Assembly: GCA_963205105.1 (NCBI GenBank)
Contig: CAUJJW010000218.1
Location: 1 to 60,325, forward strand
DNA length: 60,325 nucleotides
Direction: 5' to 3'
Origin: Verrucomicrobiota bacterium
GTDB taxonomy: Bacteria > Verrucomicrobiota > Verrucomicrobiia > Limisphaerales > CAIMTB01
A program made the translations under genes and the position numbers. Below the pieces are notes generated by a model that did no database searches, was not told the DNA's origin, and saw only the letters and a list, made by a program, of their open reading frames with translations. Shown here in pieces: positions 26,544-35,214 of the stretch (within the stretch, counting starts at the first letter, position 1; each line of letters begins with the position of its first letter).

Positions 26544-29066
26544 TCAACTGGTGCCGGCTTCCGCTGCCATCGCACCACCGGTGGCCGTCTGCCGGAAGAC
26601 CAGCTTGCCATCCGCGACGGTGACCTCGACCGGTTCGGTTTCGTGGAGTGAGCCCCGGAGGATTTCTTCCGCCAGCGGATCTTCCAGGTGCCGTTCGACC
26701 GCCCGACGCATGGGCCGGGCCCCGTATTGCGGGTCGTAGCCCTTCTCCACCAGGAAATCCTTGGCTTTCTCGTCCAGCACCAGCTTGAGGTTCTTGCGCT
26801 GAACGCGTTCCACCACCTTGGCGATCTCGAGGTCCAGGATCTGGATCAGATTCGGCTTGGTGAGCGACCGGAAGACGATCACGTCGTCCAGACGATTCAG
26901 GAATTCAGGCTTGAAGAAGCGCTTCGACTCTTCGAGCAACTTCTCCCGCATCCGATCGTAATCGGCTCCGTATTCGGCACCCGCGGCGCCAAAGCCCATC
27001 ACGTTCGACTTCTTGATGGTCTCCGCCCCGACATTGGAGGTGAGCAGGATGATGGTGTTCCGGAAATCCACCACGCGTCCCTGGGAGTCCGTGAGTTTTC
27101 CTTCCTCCAGGATCTGAAGGAGCATGTTGGCCACGTCGGGATGCGCCTTCTCCAGTTCGTCGAAGAGCACCACGCAATAAGGCTTGCGCCGCACCGACTC
27201 GGTCAGTTGCCCGCCTTCCTCGTAACCCACGTATCCAGGCGGAGAACCCACCAGGCGCGACACACTGAATTTCTCCATGTACTCGGACATGTCCAACTGC
27301 ACGAGCGCCTTGGAGTCTCCGAACATGTGTTCCGCCAGCGCCTTCGCGAGCAGCGTCTTGCCCACGCCAGTCGGCCCCAACAGCATGAAGGTGCCGATGG
27401 GGCGCTTGGGGTCCTTGAGATCCGCCCGGGACCGGCGCAGCGCACGGCTCAGTGCCGCCACCGCCTCCTGTTGGCCCACAACCATCCGCCCGACGACATT
27501 TTCCATGTCGAGCAGCTTCTGGGCTTCGCTCTGCTCCATGCGCTTGAGCGGGATCCCGGTCCATTTCGAAACGACCTGGACGACTTCCTCCTCGTCGACC
27601 TTGACCCGCTTTTCTTCGCGGTTGTTCCGCCAGGCGCTGAGAATCGACTCGAGCTTCTCCTTGGCGTTCTTCTCCTTGTCCCGCATGGCGGCGGCGCCCT
27701 CGAAGTCCTGCTCCTTGATCGCCTTCTCCTTGCGGGTCTTGATGTCCTCGATCTCGGCCTCGATGTCCTTGACCTCGGGAGGCCGGGTCATCGCGCCAAT
27801 ACGGGCCCTTGCGCCCGCCTCGTCCATCACGTCAATCGCCTTGTCCGGGAGATAGCGCCCGGTGATGTAGCGGTCGGAAAGCCTGACGGCCGAGTCGATC
27901 GCCAGATCGGTGATCTCAGCCTTGTGATGCTCCTCATACTTGGGACGCAGGCCCTTCAGGATCTGGATGGCTTCGTCGACGCTTGGCGCTTCGACCTTCA
28001 CGCTTTGGAAGCGTCGCTCCAGCGCGGCATCCTTCTCAATGTACTTGCGGTACTCGTTGAGGGTGGTCGCACCGATGCACTGCATCTCACCGCGGCTCAG
28101 CGCCGGTTTGATGATATTGGAGGCATCCATCGTTCCTTCGGCGGAACCCGCCCCGACGATGGTGTGCAGCTCGTCGATGAAGAGGATGACATTCTTGGCG
28201 CGACGGATCTCGTCCATCACGGCCTTGATCCGTTCCTCGAACTGGCCGCGGTATTTGGTGCCCGCCACCATCAACGCCATGTCCAGGGTGATCACCCGCT
28301 TTTCCCGGAGAATCTCCGGGACGTTGCCGCGGGAAATTTCCTGGGCCAACCCCTCGACGATGGCGGTCTTGCCGACGCCGGCTTCGCCCAGGAGAACCGG
28401 GTTGTTCTTGGTACGGCGGCAGAGAATCTGGATGACCCGCTCGATTTCCGGCTTTCGACCGATGACCGGGTCCATCTGGCCGGCTCGGGCGATCTCGGTG
28501 AGGTCTCGTCCAAAAGCTTTCAAGGCGGGGGTCTTGACCTCGCCTTTCTTCTCCGGACGCTCACTGGACACGGTTCCCTCGGGCTGTGCACCACCCGCCT
28601 CCTCCTGACTGGCGAAGTTGGGATCGAGTTCCTTGAGAATCTCCTGGCGGGTCTGCTCGATGTCCACGTCGAGACTCTTGAGGACTCGGGCGGCGACGCC
28701 ATCGCCCTCGCGCAGCAAACCGAGCAGAATATGTTCGGTGCCGACGTAGGTGTGGTTGAGGGCTTTGGCCTCCTTGGCGGCCAGCGACAGCACCTTCTTG
28801 ACCCGGGGGGTATAGGGGATGTTCCCCTGAACCTTTTGGTCGGGGCCGGTTCCCACCTGCTTCTCGACCTCGAGACGCACGGTTTCCAGGTCCAAGCCCA
28901 TCTTCTGGAGGACGTTCACGGCCACGCCCTGGCCCAGTTTGATCAGCCCCAGCAACAGATGTTCCGTGCCGAGGAAGTTGTGGTTGAAACGATCCGCCTC
29001 CTTCTTCGCCAGAGCCAGCACCTGCTGGGCCCTCGGCGTGAAGTTGTTCATGGCTTCATCACTCAT
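26544..29066 (-). CDS. clpC: ClpC-type AAA+ unfoldase
   Basis: Hexameric ATPase of 840 residues that unfolds proteins for ClpP. It has the double Clp N-domain (about 5-150), a first AAA+ domain with Walker A GEAGVGKT (about 225), a UVR-containing middle domain (about 430-480) as in ClpC, and a second AAA+ domain with [14 protein letters not shown] (about 567) and [12 protein letters not shown]. The ATG at 29066 has a strong AAGGGGGTGA upstream. McsB and McsA lie immediately upstream, the same partners as in Bacillus, where arginine-phosphorylated proteins are fed to ClpC. No ctsR repressor and no clpP are in the window. Confidence 0.97.
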   Translation of the reverse strand: MSDEAMNNFTPRAQQVLALAKKEADRFNHNFLGTEHLLLGLIKLGQGVAVNVLQKMGLDLETVRLEVEKQVGTGPDQKVQGNIPYTPRVKKVLSLAAKEAKALNHTYVGTEHILLGLLREGDGVAARVLKSLDVDIEQTRQEILKELDPNFASQEEAGGAQPEGTVSSERPEKKGEVKTPALKAFGRDLTEIARAGQMDPVIGRKPEIERVIQILCRRTKNNPVLLGEAGVGKTAIVEGLAQEISRGNVPEILREKRVITLDMALMVAGTKYRGQFEERIKAVMDEIRRAKNVILFIDELHTIVGAGSAEGTMDASNIIKPALSRGEMQCIGATTLNEYRKYIEKDAALERRFQSVKVEAPSVDEAIQILKGLRPKYEEHHKAEITDLAIDSAVRLSDRYITGRYLPDKAIDVMDEAGARARIGAMTRPPEVKDIEAEIEDIKTRKEKAIKEQDFEGAAAMRDKEKNAKEKLESILSAWRNNREEKRVKVDEEEVVQVVSKWTGIPLKRMEQSEAQKLLDMENVVGRMVVGQQEAVAALSRALRRSRADLKDPKRPIGTFMLLGPTGVGKTLLAKALAEHMFGDSKALVQLDMSEYMEKFSVSRLVGSPPGYVGYEEGGQLTESVRRKPYCVVLFDELEKAHPDVANMLLQILEEGKLTDSQGRVVDFRNTIILLTSNVGAETIKKSNVMGFGAAGAEYGADYDRMREKLLEESKRFFKPEFLNRLDDVIVFRSLTKPNLIQILDLEIAKVVERVQRKNLKLVLDEKAKDFLVEKGYDPQYGARPMRRAVERHLEDPLAEEILRGSLHETEPVEVTVADGKLVFRQTATGGAMAAEAGTS

Positions 29067-29088
29067 AAATCGTCACCCCCTTCTCTGA

Positions 29089-30213
29089 TCAACTCTCTCC
29101 GGCCCCTCTATTGGCACCCGCGGCAGGGGGCGTCAACCGGGGAGTCACCGGCCTGGGCACCTCGCGCAATTGCTCCCGCAAGAGGTCCGCTCTCAGGATG
29201 TCCCGTTCGTCCGCCCCCAGCTTGCCCGTGTGGGAACGCTGGAGGTGCGCGGGTTGGGTGATCAAAAACAGTTCGTCGAGCAGGGCCCTCGGCACGGCCG
29301 GGAACATCGACAAGTCGTGGGCCAACCGCACCAACGACAGTAGATTCATCGCCTCCTTGGAGGAGATGCTATGGGCATTCGAAAGGATGCCGAACGCGCG
29401 ACCAATGTGGTTGAACAGCACCTTTGGCCGCTCTTCCAGGAGCTTCTGGCGGGCGTTCCGCTCGTGCTCAATCATCTGGTTCACCACCTTGCTCAACCGC
29501 TCCACGATCTCGATTTCCGATTCGCCCAGGGTCATCTGGTTCGACACCTGGAAGATGTTTCCCAAGGCCTCGGTTCCCTCGCCGTAGAGACCACGAACCG
29601 CCAACCCCAGTTTGTTGACCGATTGGATGATCGGGTTGACCAACTCCGCCAGGACCAACCCGGGAAGATGCAGCATCGCACTGACCCGGATGCCCGTGCC
29701 CACATTGGTCGGACAAGCTGTCAGGTAGCCCAGGTCCTGCGAAAACGCGAACGGCAGTTTCGATTCCAGTGCCGTGTCCACTTCGTCCACTGCCTGCCAG
29801 GCCTCCCTCAATTGAAGCCCCGGCCGAAGGGACTGCATCCGGAGATGATCCTCCTCGTTGATCATCACGCTCAACGATTCCAGACGATCCACCACCAACC
29901 CGCTCCCGCCGCTCTTGGCGGCGTGCTCCCGACTGATGAGATGTCGCTCGACCAGAAGTTGCTTGTCGCTCGCGCTCAGCGCGTCCATCGGGCTCGAAAA
30001 GCCATCCAGCATCGCCGGCAAGGACTCAACCGCACCCCGGATCGTGTCCAGGCAACGGACCCGCTCCGGCTTCTTGGCACGGTCCGGAAACGAAAACCCC
30101 TGGATGTTGCGTGCCAGGCGAACCCGGCTGGAAAACACAATGTGGTCCATGGGCCCTGTCCGGCGCACCGCGTCGGAAGGTCGGCTCAGGAAGGTCTGGA
30201 GCATGCTTCCCAT
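29089..30213 (-). CDS. mcsB: protein arginine kinase McsB
   Basis: Phosphagen-kinase-fold enzyme of 374 residues that phosphorylates arginines of damaged proteins and marks them for ClpC-ClpP. Landmarks: SSRVRLARN near the N-terminus, INEEDHLRMQSL, and the catalytic CPTNVGTG in YLTACPTNVGTGIR (about 171). The RDxxRA motif that forms the allosteric phospho-arginine pocket is kept (RDILRA, about 336). The start is uncertain: a TTG at 30222 overlaps the mcsA stop as TTGA, with ATG codons at 30213 and 30204; 30213 gives an N-terminus like the Bacillus protein. It lies between mcsA and clpC. Confidence 0.94.
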   Translation of the reverse strand: MGSMLQTFLSRPSDAVRRTGPMDHIVFSSRVRLARNIQGFSFPDRAKKPERVRCLDTIRGAVESLPAMLDGFSSPMDALSASDKQLLVERHLISREHAAKSGGSGLVVDRLESLSVMINEEDHLRMQSLRPGLQLREAWQAVDEVDTALESKLPFAFSQDLGYLTACPTNVGTGIRVSAMLHLPGLVLAELVNPIIQSVNKLGLAVRGLYGEGTEALGNIFQVSNQMTLGESEIEIVERLSKVVNQMIEHERNARQKLLEERPKVLFNHIGRAFGILSNAHSISSKEAMNLLSLVRLAHDLSMFPAVPRALLDELFLITQPAHLQRSHTGKLGADERDILRADLLREQLREVPRPVTPRLTPPAAGANRGAGES

Positions 30214-30218
30214 GGGGT

Positions 30219-30728
30219 TCAAGAGGCGGGGGCCGCGGATTGCTTCAACGCACGGATGGCATCCCGGAGTTGGGCGGCCTCCTCGAAATTCTCGGACTCC
30301 ACCGCTTTCTCAAGCCGGCGATTCAACGCTTTGAGAAGATCCGCGGGATCGCGCCGCGGCCTCAAGGCGGTGGGCACCTTGCCCACGTGGCGCAATCCCT
30401 TGTGCATGGTCTTCAGCATCCCGGGTAAGCCTTCCCCGAAAGCTGTGTAGCATTGCGGACAGCCGAAGCGGACCGATTTCTTGAACTCGGATTGCGTCAG
30501 CCCGCATCCGGGACAGGTCATGTCACCCGGTTTGGCGACCGAACGGGTCTCGGCTTCCTGGGAGGCACCCAGGCCGAGCAACAGATCGGCGAGGGAAAAT
30601 CCCTTCGGATCGGTGACACCCTTGGCTTTGGAACATTCCTCGCACAGGTCCACCTTCTGCATCTTGTCGTCGACAATTTGCGTGACGTGAACCTTCGCCT
30701 CGTTCTTCTGGCAAACACTGCAGATCAT
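30219..30728 (-). CDS. mcsA: McsA, zinc-finger activator of McsB
   Basis: Protein of 169 residues that binds and activates McsB. Two CxxC pairs lie at the N-terminus (MICSVCQKN and LCEECSK) and two in the middle (TCPGCG and GCPQC), giving zinc sites. A C-terminal UVR helix pair (LLKALNRRLEKAVESENFEE) matches McsA and UvrB/C-type motifs. GGAGGT sits 6 bases before the ATG. First gene of mcsA-mcsB-clpC, with 114 bases before it in which no CIRCE element or CtsR-like heptad repeat was seen, so heat-shock control is not evident from the sequence. Confidence 0.93.
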   Translation of the reverse strand: MICSVCQKNEAKVHVTQIVDDKMQKVDLCEECSKAKGVTDPKGFSLADLLLGLGASQEAETRSVAKPGDMTCPGCGLTQSEFKKSVRFGCPQCYTAFGEGLPGMLKTMHKGLRHVGKVPTALRPRRDPADLLKALNRRLEKAVESENFEEAAQLRDAIRALKQSAAPAS

Positions 30729-30842
30729 GTGCTACCTCCGCCAACATGGCCCGACTTGTGAACGGCGCCAGCGGCTTTCCCTTCGCGCCAGCGCCACGAA
30801 CGAATAAAGCCTGCCGTGTCTCCGAGAACGTTAAACATCCGG

Positions 30843-31715
30843 TCAAACGTATATCGGCTCGCCGGTGGCATTCGTCAAGGTGTGGTATGCCTTGACGAGT
30901 GCGCGGGTCACCGGCCCAGGCACCCCGGACCCAATCACCCGTCCATCCACCTTCACCACTGGAACAACTTCCGCACCGGTGCCCGTCAGAAAACACTCAT
31001 CGGCGTTGAAAACGTCGTAGCGGGTCAAATTCGGCTCTTGAACGATCAAGCCGGCCTCGCGCGCCAGATCCATGACCGTGCCCCGCGTGATTCCGTACAA
31101 AGCCCCCGCCGACAGCGGCGGCGTCAACAGGTGCTTACCCTTCACCAGGAACAGGTTGTCCCCAGTGCACTCCGCGACATAGCCCTCCGCGTTCAGCATG
31201 ATCGCTTCTTCGCAACCCGCGTTGTTCGCTTCGATCTTCGCCAGGATGTTGTTCAGGTAATTCAGCGATTTGATCGCCGGATTGACCGCGCTGTGCAGAT
31301 TGCGCGTGGTGGGCACCGTCACGATCGTTAGACCCGTTTCGTAGTATTCGGCGGGGTAAAGCTGAATCTTACCAGCAATGATGACGATGGAGGGCTTCTT
31401 GCACTTGTTCGGGTTCAAACCCAGCGTGCCCACCCCGCGAGTCACCAGCAACCGCACGTAGCCATCCCGAAGATCATTCAGACGGCAGGTTTCCACGACG
31501 GCGGCCGCAAGGTCGGCGGGCGCCATCGGGATGGTCAGGAGGATGGCTTTGGCCGAATAAAACAGCCGTTCGATGTGCTCCGCCAATTTGAAAACGCGAC
31601 CGTTGTAGGCGCGGATGCCCTCAAACACGCCGTCGCCATACAGAAGGCCATGATCGAAGACCGAGATCTTGGCTGCGTCGTCGTCGAAAAATTGACCATC
31701 GATGTACACCTTCAT
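30843..31715 (-). CDS. ilvE: branched-chain amino acid aminotransferase (class IV)
   Basis: PLP aminotransferase of 290 residues that moves the amino group between glutamate and branched-chain 2-oxo acids, the last step of Val/Leu/Ile synthesis. Motifs: FDHGLLYGDGVFEGIRAY, YVRLLVTRGVGTLGL, the PLP lysine in AIKSLNYLNN, and EEAIMLNAEGYVAECTGDN. The C-terminal FLTGTGAEVVPV matches IlvE better than D-amino-acid aminotransferase or 4-amino-4-deoxychorismate lyase, though substrate calls in this fold are often imprecise. Apparently a single gene between the LolD and McsA genes. Confidence 0.92.
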   Translation of the reverse strand: MKVYIDGQFFDDDAAKISVFDHGLLYGDGVFEGIRAYNGRVFKLAEHIERLFYSAKAILLTIPMAPADLAAAVVETCRLNDLRDGYVRLLVTRGVGTLGLNPNKCKKPSIVIIAGKIQLYPAEYYETGLTIVTVPTTRNLHSAVNPAIKSLNYLNNILAKIEANNAGCEEAIMLNAEGYVAECTGDNLFLVKGKHLLTPPLSAGALYGITRGTVMDLAREAGLIVQEPNLTRYDVFNADECFLTGTGAEVVPVVKVDGRVIGSGVPGPVTRALVKAYHTLTNATGEPIYV

Positions 31716-31797
31716 CGTCGCGAGGCGACGCTAGGGCAGCGTTTGAGGCCGACGCAAGGCCGATACGGACGGATTCGCGCAATCGTTCGTCGGAGGC

Positions 31798-32484
31798 TCA
31801 AGCCACCCGTCCGTCGACCAGTTCCAGCACCTTGGGAGCGCGGGCGGCCACGCGCGGATCGTGGGTGACCATCACCAGGGTCATGCCCTCCTCCCGCTGA
31901 ATTGAACACAGGAGGTCCATGATGCCGCCTCCCGTGTGGGAATCCAGATTCCCGGTGGGTTCGTCCGCCAGCAGCAAACGGGGCCGATTGATCAAGGCCC
32001 GGGCGATCGCAACCCGCTGCTGTTCTCCACCCGACAACTCCGCGGGGCGGTGATCCAGACGCTCCGCCAACCCCACCCGCAACAGAAGCGCCCGGGCCCG
32101 AGAAGTCACCTCGGCGGCAGGTCGACGCGCCACCCGGGCGGGCAGGCAAACATTTTCGAGGGCGTCCAGCTCGGGCAACAGGTGATACGCCTGGAAGACG
32201 AAGCCGACGCGGAGGTTGCGAAACGCCGCAAGCTTGGCCGGTCCCCAACGGCTCATCGGTTCGCCCTCGAAGTCGATGCTTCCGGAGTCGGGCACATCCA
32301 GCCCGCCCAGCAGATGGAGCAAGGTGCTCTTGCCGGAGCCCGAGGCGCCTCTTAAAGCGATGAAATCGTTGGCGTTCACCTCGAAGGAGATCCCACGGAG
32401 GACCTCCACCGTGCGACGGCCGATATGGTAGGTCTTGGCGAGGTCTTTGGCCGCCAGCAGCGGCCTCTTGGGGTCATTATTCAT
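31798..32484 (-). CDS. lolD: LolD/MacB-type ABC transporter ATP-binding protein
   Basis: ATPase of 228 residues for a lipoprotein-release or MacB-like ABC system at the inner membrane. All motifs are intact, in contrast with the secretion ABC protein at 2842-4581: Walker [22 protein letters not shown] with the Q-loop, [27 protein letters not shown] and MVTHD. The ATG at 32484 lies inside the last codons of the LolC/E gene (ATGAATAA, 8-base overlap), which fixes the start and couples the two. Confidence 0.93.
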   Translation of the reverse strand: MNNDPKRPLLAAKDLAKTYHIGRRTVEVLRGISFEVNANDFIALRGASGSGKSTLLHLLGGLDVPDSGSIDFEGEPMSRWGPAKLAAFRNLRVGFVFQAYHLLPELDALENVCLPARVARRPAAEVTSRARALLLRVGLAERLDHRPAELSGGEQQRVAIARALINRPRLLLADEPTGNLDSHTGGGIMDLLCSIQREEGMTLVMVTHDPRVAARAPKVLELVDGRVA

Positions 32485-33757
32485 GACGCAACGCCTCCAC
32501 CGGTTGCAGCCGACCGGCATTCCATGCCGGCAGGACGCCAGCCAAAACACAGATCACCAGGGCACTTCCACAGATCAGCCCCACATCCATGGCGTCGATC
32601 CGCGCCGGTAACTGCCCGAACCCGTAAATGCTGGCCGGAAAGAGCTCCAGCCCCGTCGTCCGCCGCATCAGTTCCAGGAACTCGTTCCGGTAGCGAACGG
32701 CGAGCATTCCCAGGGCAAAACCCGACGCGACCCCGATCACCCCCACAAAAACACTCTGGCTCAGGAACAGCCAGGAGACCTGCCAACGGGTGCATCCGAG
32801 TGCCTTGAGCACGCCAATCTCCCGCGTCTTCTGAACCACGAAGGTGATGAGCGTGCTCGTGATGCCGAAGGCCGCCACGATCATCACGAAGAACAGAACG
32901 ATGAACATGACCTTCTTTTCCACCGCCACCGCTTCCAGAATTTCACCTTTCTCCTCCATCCACGTCGTGACCCGGTACTCAGGTCCGAGTTCCAACGCCA
33001 GTTCCCGCCGCACGTCGGCCGCCGCCATCGGATCGCGAAGCATGACCATCACGCCATGCACCGCGTCATCCAGGGAGTAGAGATCCTGCGCGTTGGAGAG
33101 GGAGGTGGCGACGTAGGCCACGTTGTATTCGTAGAAGCCGGCGTCAAAAATCCCGCGCACCACGAATTCCGTGGGCAAAAAAGCTTCCTCGGTTCGGCCG
33201 TCCGAATTCCGCCGCGCCTGGGTGAGCATCCGCTGCGCCAGACCCGGCGGCAGGATGTTCACCAGATCGCCGGGACGGGCATCGAGTTCCTTGGCGAGTT
33301 CCCAACCCAGAAGGATGCCATTCCCACGCAGATCGTTGGTTCCAAGTCGGATCTTGTCCAAAAGCGCGGTGACATCGCGACCTGCCACCTGGTCCACCCC
33401 TCGCACGAACGGCGTCAGCACCATCGAACCGCCTTCGGCCGGACGTTCCAGCAACACCGGCCCTTCCACCATGGGAGCGGCGGCGATCACCCCAGGGTTC
33501 CGGCTGACCCGTTCCACCACATCCCGGTACTCGGTCAGATTCGCCCCCAATCGCCGGACGGTCAGATGCGGGTTGAATCCCAGCAAACGCTCCCTCAACT
33601 GCTCCCCAAACCCGGTCATGACCGCAATCACCACGATCAGCACCGTCACGCCCAAGGTCACCCCGATCACGGCGATCAAGGTGATCACCGAAACAAAGGT
33701 TCGCTTCGGCCGCAGGTACCGCAGCGCCAGCATCCACTCAAACGGCAGCCGCATCAT
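32477..33757 (-). CDS. LolC/LolE-type lipoprotein-releasing ABC permease
   Basis: Permease of 426 residues with the MacB/FtsX topology: one membrane helix near the N-terminus (about 20-45, VITLIAVIGVTLGVTVLIVV), a large periplasmic domain (about 55-290), and three C-terminal helices (IVLFFVMIVAAFGITSTLI, SQSVFVGVIGVASGFALG, GLICGSALVICVLAGVLP). The block TREIGVLKALGCTRWQV before the third helix is typical of LolC/E. With LolD it would release lipoproteins from the inner membrane for transfer to the outer membrane. One permease is present; whether it acts as a homodimer is not known. Tandem ATGs at 33757 and 33754 are possible starts. Confidence 0.9.
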   Translation of the reverse strand: MMRLPFEWMLALRYLRPKRTFVSVITLIAVIGVTLGVTVLIVVIAVMTGFGEQLRERLLGFNPHLTVRRLGANLTEYRDVVERVSRNPGVIAAAPMVEGPVLLERPAEGGSMVLTPFVRGVDQVAGRDVTALLDKIRLGTNDLRGNGILLGWELAKELDARPGDLVNILPPGLAQRMLTQARRNSDGRTEEAFLPTEFVVRGIFDAGFYEYNVAYVATSLSNAQDLYSLDDAVHGVMVMLRDPMAAADVRRELALELGPEYRVTTWMEEKGEILEAVAVEKKVMFIVLFFVMIVAAFGITSTLITFVVQKTREIGVLKALGCTRWQVSWLFLSQSVFVGVIGVASGFALGMLAVRYRNEFLELMRRTTGLELFPASIYGFGQLPARIDAMDVGLICGSALVICVLAGVLPAWNAGRLQPVEALRHE

Positions 33758-33796
33758 GTCCCGGAGGCTAGGGGGGGCCAAATCTTGCCGTCGAGG

Positions 33797-34660
33797 CTAC
33801 TTCTTCAGGAATCCACGCTCCCCCAGCCAGAAGGCCAAATCCTTGGTCCACGCGTGGCCGTTGGCCAACCCAATGCCATGACGACCGCGTTCGTAAAGAT
33901 GGAGATCAAATGGCACGCGGTTCTTGCGCAATGCCTGGGCGAACAACAGCGAATTCTCCACCGGCACCGCCGTGTCCTCCACGGTATGCCAGAGGAAGGT
34001 GGGAGGGGTCTCGGGCGTGACCTGAAGTTCATTCGACAACGACGTCACCAGTTCTTCTGCGGGCGTCGATCCCAGGAGGTTGGCTTTGGACCCGCGGTGG
34101 GTGAATTCACCCAAAGTGATGACCGGGTAGCACAGAATGCCGAGATCAGGACGGGAACTTTCCCGTTCCACGGGATCGGGATCCTCGGCTTTCCCTGCCG
34201 AGAAATGAGTCAGGAGCGTCGAAGCCAGGTGCCCTCCCGCGGAAGAACCCATGATACCGACCCGGTGGGGATCAAGTTTCCAATCGGCCGCCTTCGACCG
34301 CACCCAACGAACGGCGCGCGAAGCATCCTCCAGCATGCGGGGGTGGCGGTAACCGGCACTGCCGAGGCGGTATTTCAACACAAATGCATGAATCCCGAGG
34401 TCGTTCAGCCACAGGGCGTAATCGCGGCCTTCATGCTGGGCCAGTCCCCCATACCCACCGCCGGGACAAACCACCACCGAGGCACCCGTCGCCTTATCCT
34501 CCGGCGCCCGATAAGGCGTCACTGTCGGAATGTCGCGGTCCGCGGTGCCCAGAGCCCCCGGAGCGCCGTGCGGCCACAGCGGAACCGGATCCAAAGCGTC
34601 ACCGCGTACATTGCCTGAAATGGCCACACCGATGGCGAGGAGGGAGAGAATGCGCTTCAT
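33797..34660 (-). CDS. secreted alpha/beta-hydrolase (acetyl esterase-like)
   Basis: Exported hydrolase of 287 residues with a signal peptide (MKRILSLLAIGVAISG, cleavage near GNVRG). The oxyanion region is VVCPGGGYGGLAQHEG, the nucleophile serine lies in GIMGSSAGGHLAS, the acid probably in HTVEDTAVPVENS, and the histidine in ERGRHGIGLANGHAW. This pattern is common in BD-FAE/acetylxylan esterase-like enzymes of polysaccharide-degrading bacteria. Substrate is inferred only. It precedes the LolC/E gene by 39 bases on the same strand. Confidence 0.9.
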   Translation of the reverse strand: MKRILSLLAIGVAISGNVRGDALDPVPLWPHGAPGALGTADRDIPTVTPYRAPEDKATGASVVVCPGGGYGGLAQHEGRDYALWLNDLGIHAFVLKYRLGSAGYRHPRMLEDASRAVRWVRSKAADWKLDPHRVGIMGSSAGGHLASTLLTHFSAGKAEDPDPVERESSRPDLGILCYPVITLGEFTHRGSKANLLGSTPAEELVTSLSNELQVTPETPPTFLWHTVEDTAVPVENSLLFAQALRKNRVPFDLHLYERGRHGIGLANGHAWTKDLAFWLGERGFLKK

Positions 34661-34793
34661 GGGGCGAGTGAAGGCATTCTAGCCGCGGAATTCCTTCGGA
34701 GGCGAGCCGTCTCTTGGCATGGGGTAGTCTTGGCACCCATGCGCCCTGCCCTCCCCTCGAGGAATCTTGCAAGAGTTCACGCTTGCCTCCTTC

Positions 34794-34811
34794 CGACTAC
34801 TGGCGTAGTCG
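34794..34811. promoter_or_regulatory. palindromic operator candidate for the BlaI-type repressor
   Basis: CGACTAC-TGGC-GTAGTCG: a perfect inverted repeat with 7-base arms and a 4-base centre, 28 bases before the blaI-like ATG. BlaI/MecI-family repressors bind palindromes with TAC...GTA-type cores in their own promoters. The exact place and symmetry support autoregulation of the repressor-protease pair. Confidence 0.6.
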
Positions 34812-34839
34812 AGAGCAACCCCTTTAATCCCGGTCCGAC

Positions 34840-35211
34840 ATGAAGAAGGTTCCCCGCATCTCTGAGACGGAATGGCAGATCATGAAGATCGTCTGGGCGC
34901 GCGGCCAGTGCACCGCGAATGAAATCCTCGAAGCATTGAATGCCCAGGAGCTCTGGCATCCCAAAACAGCGCGCACCCTGATTGGTCGTCTCGTGAAAAA
35001 GCGCGCGCTCCACTACAAGGAGGAGGGCCGCGCCTACATCTACCGACCTGGCATCAGCGAGGAAGAGGCCATTGCCTACTATAGCCAGTCGTTTCTCCAG
35101 CGTGTGTTCGACGGTTCGTTGGCGCCGATGCTGGCCCATTTCGTCCAAAGCCAGCAGCTGTCCCCCGGGGATCTCAAGCAGCTGCGCGACGTTCTCGACG
35201 GACGGGACTAG
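34840..35211 (+). CDS. BlaI/MecI/CopY-family transcriptional repressor
   Basis: Winged-helix repressor of 123 residues. The N-terminal half holds ISETEWQIMKIVWARGQCTANEIL and TARTLIGRLVKKRALHY, the DNA-binding region of the BlaI family; the C-terminal half is helical for dimerisation and carries the site that a partner protease would cut. Its stop is 3 bases before the M56 peptidase start, the usual blaI-blaR1 arrangement. No beta-lactamase gene is nearby, so the regulated genes may be only its own operon or lie elsewhere. Confidence 0.94.
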   Translation: MKKVPRISETEWQIMKIVWARGQCTANEILEALNAQELWHPKTARTLIGRLVKKRALHYKEEGRAYIYRPGISEEEAIAYYSQSFLQRVFDGSLAPMLAHFVQSQQLSPGDLKQLRDVLDGRD

Positions 35212-35214
35212 CCT

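Noticed and set aside
26688..29261. 857-codon open frame on the plus strand opposite clpC
   Set aside because: It is antisense to ClpC, with no domain of its own, and is rich in His/Leu/Asp in the way shadows of this codon usage are.
30729..30842. possible CIRCE or CtsR operator before mcsA
   Set aside because: No TTAGCACTC...GAGTGCTAA and no tandem heptad repeats were found in the gap.
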